Part shown: positions 15,493-21,182 of the stretch, one piece after another
Layout: every line of letters begins with the position of its first letter
Numbering within the stretch: the stretch's first letter is position 1
Assembly: GCA_037131145.1 (NCBI GenBank)
Contig: JBAXRP010000051.1
Span: forward strand, 1 to 21,182
Reading direction: 5' to 3'
Source: CAIVAT01 sp037131145
Lineage (GTDB): Bacteria > Bacteroidota > Bacteroidia > Bacteroidales > FEN-979
Length of the DNA stretch: 21,182 nt
Translations under genes and position numbers: made by a program
The notes under the pieces: generated by a model
The model's database searches: none
What the model was told of the DNA's origin: nothing
Seen by the model: only the letters and a program-made list of their open reading frames with translations

Positions 15493-17168
15493 TCCACCTT
15501 TAGCTTTTTATACCGGATACGTTTTGGCGTATTATCGCCCTGCTTCTTCTTATGGCTTTCTTCATAATCGGAATAAGAACCTTCAAAGAAATGAACCTGC
15601 GAATCGCCTTCAAAAGCGAGGATATGAGTGGCAACCCGGTCGAGAAACCAGCGGTCGTGCGAGATGATTACTGCGCAGCCTGCGTAATTTTCAATACCTT
15701 CCTCAAGCGCCCGCAGGGTGTTAACATCAATATCGTTGGTTGGTTCGTCAAGAAGAAGAACATTGGCTTCCTCCTTCAATGTTAAAGCGAGATGCAGCCG
15801 GTTACGTTCTCCGCCCGACAGTACTCCGCATTTTTTCTCCTGGTCGGCGCCGCTGAAATTGAACCTTGCAACATAAGCGCGGGCGTTCATTATACGACCT
15901 CCAATCTGCATGTTTTCAGCGCCGCCGGAGATGACCTGAAAAACCGTTTTTTCAGGATCAATGGAAGTATGACTCTGATCAATGTATGCCAGTTTTACAG
16001 TTTCACCAACCCTGAACGCGCCCGAATCGGTTTTTTCAGCGCCCATGATAAGCCGGAAAAGAGTTGTTTTCCCCGCGCCGTTTGGACCAATAATACCCAC
16101 AACTCCTGCGGGAGGCAGCGAGAAATTCAATCCTTCAAAGAGCAGTTTGTCGCCGAAACCTTTTGCAACATCCACTGCTTCAATAACCATATTTCCAAGT
16201 CGGGGACCGTTGGGGATATAGAGTTCAAGACGCTCTTCCTTTTCCTTCGTATCTTCGCTCATCATCTTTTCATAAGCGTTCAAACGGGCTTTTCCCTTTG
16301 CCTGCCGCGCTTTTGGCGACATGCGAACCCACTCAAGTTCGCGTTCCAGCGTTTTCCGTCGTTTCGATTCGGTTTTTTCCTCCATTGCCAACCGGCTCGA
16401 TTTCTGTTCAAGCCATGAAGTGTAATTTCCCTGCCACGGAATACCTTCGCCGCGGTCGAGTTCGAGAATCCAACCCGCAACATTGTCAAGGAAATAGCGG
16501 TCGTGAGTTATGGCGATTACCGTTCCCTGGTATTGTTGCAAATGCATTTCAAGCCATTGAACCGACTCGGCGTCGAGGTGGTTAGTTGGCTCGTCGAGCA
16601 GAAGAATATCAGGTTCCTGTAATAGCAAACGGCATAATGCAACCCTGCGGCGTTCGCCGCCCGAAAGGTTTTTAACAGGCGAATCGGGTTCAGGACAGCG
16701 GAGAGCGTCCATAGCGCGTTCAAGTTTGCTGTCCAAATCCCAGGCGCCATGATGATCAAGAAGTTCGGTGAGTTCGCCCTGGCGGTTAATAAGTTTTTCC
16801 ATTTCATTGTCATTCAGCGGCTCGCTGAAACAGTTGTTCACCGCTTCGTATTCTTTCAGCAGGGCGACAACCTCGCCAACGCCTTCTTCCACTATCTGCC
16901 TGACCGTTTTTGAGTCGTCGAATTTCGGATCCTGTTCCAGGTAACCTACCGAATATCCCGGCGAAAAAACCACCTGACCCTGAAACGATTTTTCAACCCC
17001 GGCAATTACCTTCATCAGGGTGGATTTTCCTGAACCATTTAAACCGATTATGCCGATTTTGGCTCCATAAAAGAAAGATAAATAGATGTTCTTTAACACC
17101 TGTTTCTGGGGTGGATATGTTTTTGAAACACCCACCATGCTGAAAATAATTTTACGGTCGTCGGACAT
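15489..17168 (-). CDS. ettA: ABC-F protein, energy-dependent translational throttle EttA
   Basis: This 559-residue cytoplasmic protein has two ABC ATPase domains and no membrane part. EttA binds the ribosomal E site and gates entry into elongation according to the ATP/ADP ratio. The first domain has Walker A GLNGSGKS (42-49), signature LSGGERRRVAL and Walker B LLLDEPTNHLD. The second has GPNGAGKTT, LSGGERNRLHL and LLLDEPTNDIDVNTL. The linker contains the P-site tRNA interaction motif region (RMSPKARQAKGKARLNAYE) and an arm region in domain 1 near residues 95-130. The length is close to the 555 of E. coli EttA. It is the last gene of the lptF/G-GT-GT run, 30 bp after the glycosyltransferase, and ends against the decayed locus. 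Confidence 0.93.
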   Translation of the reverse strand: MSDDRKIIFSMVGVSKTYPPQKQVLKNIYLSFFYGAKIGIIGLNGSGKSTLMKVIAGVEKSFQGQVVFSPGYSVGYLEQDPKFDDSKTVRQIVEEGVGEVVALLKEYEAVNNCFSEPLNDNEMEKLINRQGELTELLDHHGAWDLDSKLERAMDALRCPEPDSPVKNLSGGERRRVALCRLLLQEPDILLLDEPTNHLDAESVQWLEMHLQQYQGTVIAITHDRYFLDNVAGWILELDRGEGIPWQGNYTSWLEQKSSRLAMEEKTESKRRKTLERELEWVRMSPKARQAKGKARLNAYEKMMSEDTKEKEERLELYIPNGPRLGNMVIEAVDVAKGFGDKLLFEGLNFSLPPAGVVGIIGPNGAGKTTLFRLIMGAEKTDSGAFRVGETVKLAYIDQSHTSIDPEKTVFQVISGGAENMQIGGRIMNARAYVARFNFSGADQEKKCGVLSGGERNRLHLALTLKEEANVLLLDEPTNDIDVNTLRALEEGIENYAGCAVIISHDRWFLDRVATHILAFEGDSQVHFFEGSYSDYEESHKKKQGDNTPKRIRYKKLKVD

Positions 17169-17198
17169 GATAAATAGCGAAATAGTGAAAAATTGAGG

Positions 17199-18359
17199 TT
17201 AATGATTAAGCAGGTTTTCGAGCTTTTCGGTTTCGGTTTCCCAGTTGAAATTACGGCGGACAAAATCATATCCGTTTTGGGCAATTTCATTGGCTTTATC
17301 AGTATTATTGAGTAAAAACATGATATGAGATGCGTACTCCTGCGGCGTTTGCGCAACCAGAATTTCTTTCCCGGCGCAGGCATTCAGAGCCTTAAACGCC
17401 AGCGGAGAGGTGATGCACGGAATTTTCATTGCCATTGCTTCCAGTATTTTATTTTGCAAGCCGGTTCCAATCTGCATTGGGGCAATGAAAATCCGGGCAG
17501 ATGCGTAAGAATCGCGAATATCTGAAACCCAGCCGGTGACAGTTACCTGTTGAGATTTCAGAACCAACACCCTTAAATGCGGACTTGCGCCGGCTATCAG
17601 CAGCCTGATTCCCGGATTTTGCGCTGAAATTTCCGGCAGGATTTGATTAACAAGATATTCAGCGCTCTCAATGTTGGGTGGGTATCCCATATTGCCGGTA
17701 AACAGCAGGTCGTAATGTTTCTGATGTTCCATGGGACGGAAAAAAGCGGTATCAACCCCGTTTGCCACAACAACAATTTTATTCCTGTCGGGATGTGGAA
17801 TGAGTTCTCTGTCAGGTTCTGAAATGATGATCTTATTATCGAACCTTTCAAAAACATCATGCTCATAATTCAGCAACCTGTGGTATTCGATTTTTAGAAA
17901 TGGTTTCAGATAGAATGGCGCGCCTGCAATCCTTCGTTCAATTCCTTTGGAAAAGACATCCTGATAGTCAAGGGTTTTCGGAATGTCAATTCCTTTGGCA
18001 TATTCGGCAACGCGTATCAGTTGGCAGATGAGATGGTCAGGTTTGTATTCCCTGATAAGGTTATGGATTTTTGCTGCGGACGAGGAATTGTAAAAATAGC
18101 AGACCTGAAGTGGTTTTTTTGAGAAAAGCGATCTTAAAAGGTTGAAGGCGACGGAAACCTTAGAAATAGGAATTATGTGAATCGCCTTTACAAATTTCTT
18201 CAGAACCGGAATCGCATCCTCATGGAGGTCGCCATCATTCAATGCGCATAGAATTATCTCGTGCTTTTTCGCAAGTTGTTTGATCTGATAAAATGCCCGG
18301 AGTTTGTCTCCTTTTTCAGTGGGATATGGAACGCGGGGTAAAATGATAAACAATCGCAT
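17199..18359 (-). CDS. GT4-type glycosyltransferase (GT-B fold)
   Basis: This 386-residue glycosyltransferase has the N-terminal MRLFIILPRVPYPTEKGDKLRAFY typical of the family associated with exopolysaccharide or exosortase loci. Its C-terminal donor-binding half carries VANGVDTAFFRP, DLLFTGNMGYPPNIESAEYL and IGTGLQNKILEAMAMKIPCI, containing the EX7E-type nucleotide-sugar motif. It probably adds a sugar to a surface glycan on the cytoplasmic side. The acceptor is unknown. It lies 39 bp after another GT4 gene and follows an LPS-export permease gene, which favours an outer-envelope glycan role. A TAACTTTG box precedes it by 19 bases, so it may have its own promoter. Confidence 0.88.
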   Translation of the reverse strand: MRLFIILPRVPYPTEKGDKLRAFYQIKQLAKKHEIILCALNDGDLHEDAIPVLKKFVKAIHIIPISKVSVAFNLLRSLFSKKPLQVCYFYNSSSAAKIHNLIREYKPDHLICQLIRVAEYAKGIDIPKTLDYQDVFSKGIERRIAGAPFYLKPFLKIEYHRLLNYEHDVFERFDNKIIISEPDRELIPHPDRNKIVVVANGVDTAFFRPMEHQKHYDLLFTGNMGYPPNIESAEYLVNQILPEISAQNPGIRLLIAGASPHLRVLVLKSQQVTVTGWVSDIRDSYASARIFIAPMQIGTGLQNKILEAMAMKIPCITSPLAFKALNACAGKEILVAQTPQEYASHIMFLLNNTDKANEIAQNGYDFVRRNFNWETETEKLENLLNH

Positions 18360-18378
18360 GAAGGAGGCTTGGAGAAAG

Positions 18379-18386
18379 CAAAGTTA
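18379..18386 (-). promoter_or_regulatory. Putative internal -7 box (TAACTTTG)
   Basis: On the minus strand TAACTTTG matches TAnnTTTG exactly and lies 19 bases before the glycosyltransferase ATG at 18359, in the 39-bp gap between the two GT genes. No clear -33 box was identified. Confidence 0.35.
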
Positions 18387-18398
18387 TAAAAATCCCTG

Positions 18399-19649
18399 TT
18401 ATCTGAGGAGTTGTTCGTAAAAAGCGCCCAGTTTTTGAATCAGAGTGGCAGGTTGATAAGATGACTGAATTAAATGTTTTGCTTCCGTTCCGATTTTACG
18501 ACAAGTGTCGGGATCGCTTACAGAGATTGAAATCATTTCGAAAAACTCACATGGAGAGTCGGCAAGAAGGATATTTTTCCGGTAAGTACAGTTTATTCCT
18601 TCCGCGCCCAGCGTAGTTGAGATAATTGTTTTTCCCGCCGCCATTCCTTCAATTATCTTGACTCTGATACCGCTTCCTGAAAATACCGGCGCAATCATTA
18701 TAGATTTCTCCGCAAGGAAACGCGACGCCTCTTCAACCTCTCCAACCACAACAACATTGGGAACATTCAGCGATTTCATCCAGTCGGGCATGGCGCGTCC
18801 GGCGATGTAATATTTTAATTCCGGAAAATGTTTATGTACATCGGGCCAAACCTTTTCAATAAACCACTTTATACCTTCCTCGTTGGGAATCCAGTTCATA
18901 GAACCCAATGAAAAAAGGGAAGGGAATTCAACTTCGACGTCGGGATGTTCATATTTCGTTATTTCCAAACCAAAGGGAATTTCAGTTATGAGCGGCTGTT
19001 TAAATTCGGAAGATTGGTAATTTGACGATAAATTATCTTTGAGAGTTTTCTGCAAAACTCCTTCGAAATATTTTGCATCGGTTGAAGTAATAGGGATAAT
19101 GCCATCAACCTGAAAAACAATCCGATCTTCATAATTACGGAGGGTTCGCGCAAGGTGGCAAATATACCATTGCTTAACCGGATTAGCTGTTTCGCGGGCG
19201 ATTCGTTCCCAAATCAGGTGTTCAATATTGTGGGCGCGGAGAACTATTCTCGCTGAAGAATTGGCTCGTATTGTTGCAATGTATGGAGCCATGAACAATG
19301 ATTCCAGTTGAACAATATCAAATTTACCGGACTTCAGAACCTGAATAACCTTTTCACGAAAATCATTTGAAATAAAGCGGGTTACATGATATGATTCATC
19401 GGTTAATAAATTTATCAGAGCCTTAAATGGTTTCATCCGCAAATCTACTTCAACAAGTTCGATACCGGTTTTTTCCTGATAAGCAACAGGAATATCTTTT
19501 GCTGAGACGTTATATTTATAGGTATTTACCGCAAGTACCTTTACCAAATGACCTGCATGGATAAGACCTTCGATGAGCATATTCATTGCCATCGGACCGC
19601 CCTCTTTTGGGGGCCAGGGGGATTTGTTACAAAGGAAAAGAATTCTCAT
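18399..19649 (-). CDS. GT4-type glycosyltransferase (GT-B fold)
   Basis: This 416-residue protein starts MRILFLCNKSPWPPKEGGPMAMNMLIEGL, the acceptor-side glycine-rich loop of GT-B enzymes. Later segments are VLRAHNIEHLIWER, the central FSLGSMNWIPNEEGIKWF and the donor motif SGSGIRVKIIEGMAAGKTIISTT. It is a paralogue in type, though not a close copy, of the gene at 17199-18359. The pair likely acts sequentially on one surface glycan. Its ATG overlaps the LptF/LptG-like stop by 4 bases (ATGA), indicating translational coupling. The substrate is not predictable. Confidence 0.88.
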   Translation of the reverse strand: MRILFLCNKSPWPPKEGGPMAMNMLIEGLIHAGHLVKVLAVNTYKYNVSAKDIPVAYQEKTGIELVEVDLRMKPFKALINLLTDESYHVTRFISNDFREKVIQVLKSGKFDIVQLESLFMAPYIATIRANSSARIVLRAHNIEHLIWERIARETANPVKQWYICHLARTLRNYEDRIVFQVDGIIPITSTDAKYFEGVLQKTLKDNLSSNYQSSEFKQPLITEIPFGLEITKYEHPDVEVEFPSLFSLGSMNWIPNEEGIKWFIEKVWPDVHKHFPELKYYIAGRAMPDWMKSLNVPNVVVVGEVEEASRFLAEKSIMIAPVFSGSGIRVKIIEGMAAGKTIISTTLGAEGINCTYRKNILLADSPCEFFEMISISVSDPDTCRKIGTEAKHLIQSSYQPATLIQKLGAFYEQLLR

Positions 19650-21076
19650 AATCCCTTGTCTCTTTTATAAATTTTTTGAAAAGCCCGGATCCATGCTTCC
19701 ATGTCGAAAAGTGAAGCGTCATTGGTGGCTTTATAAGTGAGAAATATCCCGATTGGCAGAAGAACAGCCGATGCAAACCAGATGCCCTGCCAGGGATTTA
19801 CTTCTCCTTCAATAGCATATTTTTCTCCAACAAAAGAAATAACCCAGAAAAGAATGAAGAAAAGGGTGGAAATTACCGCAGGCATACCCAATCCGCCTTT
19901 CCTGATTATTGCGCCAAGGGGAGCGCCGATAAAAAATAACAGGAAACAGGCAATCGAAAAGGAGAACTTCTTGTGATAAACAATCTGATGCTTTCTAATG
20001 AGCTTACCTTTATTGTTCAATATTTCAGTGTTGGTAATAAGGGTTTGTTTGGCGGCGATGGCGGCGTTTCGGGCAGTTTCAAGGATGTCGAAACGATTAT
20101 CGGTTGGAAAATTATAAATCACGCTGGGATTGAAAGTGACGGTATTAGTGGATTTTTGCTTCAGAGAATTGTCGAGCATTGCAAAAAACTGGAGACTGTT
20201 AATGTAACTTCTCTGATATCTTTTCTGTTCATCATCCAATATATTATTGATGGAATCAATAGAAAAAACCAACTGCGAAATGTTTTGCATCTCATAATTC
20301 TTCTTAAACAGACTTTCATCGGTTCGCGTAAGCTGAAAGGCTGAAAGATCAAATGTTTGATATTGCTCTTTGAATGTGGTTCGTTGAAAAGGCTTGGTTG
20401 ATTCATAAGAGCGAAGGTCAATCCGTTCTTCGTAATTGGTGCCGTTAAATAACCTGAAAACCAGAAATTTTTTATCAGGCGAAAGCTCCATTCGTCCCCA
20501 TTCAGCGGTAGTAAGCGAAACATTGCCCAAACGTTTGGTGTGGTCGTAAACCATAATATCGCGGATGGTGTTCCCATCCATATCTTTCTTCCCCACGCGG
20601 ATAACAAAACCCTCGATCCCATCATAAAACATCCCCTCCTTTAGATTAAATGCCAGTTTTTTTTCTCTGACGTCAAACAACAGAGAAAGGAACTTCAGGT
20701 TGGCAAAAGGCAGAACAGTGTTTGAAAAATAAAAAGCTATGCCGCTTATTAATATGGAAACAACAATAAGTGGTCGCATGATTCGGCTAAGGCTGATACC
20801 TGCTGCTTTCATTGTAACAAGTTCATAATGTTCTCCCAGGTTTCCGAACATCATCAATGATGAAAGAAGGATAGCAAGAGGTAAAGCAAGCGGTACAAAA
20901 GTGGAGGATGCGTATAGCAGTAGTTTTACAATTACATACCATTCGAGTCCTTTTCCAACCAGATCGTCAATGTATTTCCACACAAATTGCATCAGTAGAA
21001 TGAAAAGAGCAATGAAGAAGGTCATCAGTAACGGACCAAGGTAAGATTTTAAAATAAATGAATCGAGTTTTTTCAT
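19646..21076 (-). CDS. LptF/LptG (YjgP/YjgQ) family permease
   Basis: This 476-residue inner-membrane component of the LPS transport ABC machine couples LptB ATP hydrolysis to LPS extraction. The start MKKLDSFILKSYLGPLLMTF, the early helices and HYELVTMKAAGISLSRIMRPL (the cytoplasmic coupling region) are diagnostic. A long periplasmic beta-jellyroll part (about residues 130-365) is followed by three C-terminal helices beginning KFSFSIACFLLFFIGAPLGAIIRKGGLG. LptF and LptG cannot be told apart safely here, so no symbol is given. The periplasmic insertion is long, as is usual in Bacteroidetes. The gene leads the operon, 20 bases after a TATCTTTG box. Confidence 0.92.
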   Translation of the reverse strand: MKKLDSFILKSYLGPLLMTFFIALFILLMQFVWKYIDDLVGKGLEWYVIVKLLLYASSTFVPLALPLAILLSSLMMFGNLGEHYELVTMKAAGISLSRIMRPLIVVSILISGIAFYFSNTVLPFANLKFLSLLFDVREKKLAFNLKEGMFYDGIEGFVIRVGKKDMDGNTIRDIMVYDHTKRLGNVSLTTAEWGRMELSPDKKFLVFRLFNGTNYEERIDLRSYESTKPFQRTTFKEQYQTFDLSAFQLTRTDESLFKKNYEMQNISQLVFSIDSINNILDDEQKRYQRSYINSLQFFAMLDNSLKQKSTNTVTFNPSVIYNFPTDNRFDILETARNAAIAAKQTLITNTEILNNKGKLIRKHQIVYHKKFSFSIACFLLFFIGAPLGAIIRKGGLGMPAVISTLFFILFWVISFVGEKYAIEGEVNPWQGIWFASAVLLPIGIFLTYKATNDASLFDMEAWIRAFQKIYKRDKGL

Positions 21077-21096
21077 CTGGAAACTTCCAACTGGTG

Positions 21097-21104
21097 CAAA
21101 GATA
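21097..21104 (-). promoter_or_regulatory. -7 promoter box (TATCTTTG) of the lptF/G-GT-GT-ettA operon
   Basis: On the minus strand TATCTTTG is a perfect match to the Bacteroidetes TAnnTTTG element, placed 20 bases before the permease ATG. A TTTG lies only about 10 bases upstream, too close for a standard -33 box, so the -33 element is unclear. Confidence 0.55.
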
Positions 21105-21155
21105 AATAATAACGCAAAGGTTATAATTGTATTTTTGTGGGGTGGAAGTATAGTT

Positions 21156-21182
21156 TTAAGTGTTAAGTGTTAAGTGTTAAGT
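21156..21182. repeat. 7-bp tandem repeat (TTAAGTG), about 3.9 copies, runs off the window
   Basis: TTAAGTG is repeated exactly from 21156 to the last base, upstream of the permease promoter. The true length is not visible. Such repeats can vary by slippage. Confidence 0.9.

Noticed and set aside
15792..16418. A 208-residue plus-strand open frame
   Set aside because: It lies antisense inside ettA, whose motifs are complete. The plus frame shows no recognisable domain.

Overview
The window most likely comes from a Bacteroidota chromosome. Moderate G+C, mostly weak Shine-Dalgarno sites, several upstream TAnnTTTG-type -7 boxes, a Bacteroidetes-style secreted beta-rich protein, an LptF/LptG-family permease and FNR-type regulation all fit this. 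No tRNA, rRNA or CRISPR array was seen. No gene-free stretch exceeds about 300 bases.

Region 1 (1-7335, minus strand) is a respiratory operon read right to left. It encodes Tat ferredoxin A, a NrfD-like quinol protein fused to a large periplasmic Ig-like domain, a monoheme cytochrome c, a DUF2339-like polytopic membrane protein, Tat ferredoxin B (with a lipobox) and a second NrfD-like protein cut by the window edge. There are two ferredoxin/NrfD pairs and a cytochrome c but no catalytic molybdoenzyme subunit in view. This resembles alternative complex III or Psr/Dsr-type membrane modules that move electrons between menaquinol and periplasmic c-type cytochromes. Both ferredoxins carry Ala where cluster I normally has its second Cys. 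A divergent Crp/Fnr gene (7336-8037), with an FNR-like cysteine set, probably controls the operon.

Region 2 (8098-11719, plus strand) is a housekeeping run: alanine dehydrogenase, 3-dehydroquinate synthase (aroB) and EPSP synthase (aroA). It is tightly spaced, and aroB and aroA share an ATGA overlap.

Region 3 (11747-15488) looks like a transfer or remodelling zone. A secreted adhesin-like protein ends abruptly without a sorting domain. A structured, repeat-like spacer follows, and then a minus-strand restriction-modification system that is clearly EcoRV-like. The methyltransferase is intact. The endonuclease has lost its N-terminus and carries an in-frame TAA, although its catalytic residues remain. 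An unassigned gene fragment lies between this system and the next operon.

Region 4 (15489-21182, minus strand) is an envelope and translation operon read right to left: an LptF/LptG permease, two GT4-type glycosyltransferases and the ABC-F protein EttA. A clear -7 promoter box lies just upstream of the permease, and a 7-bp tandem repeat runs off the window edge.
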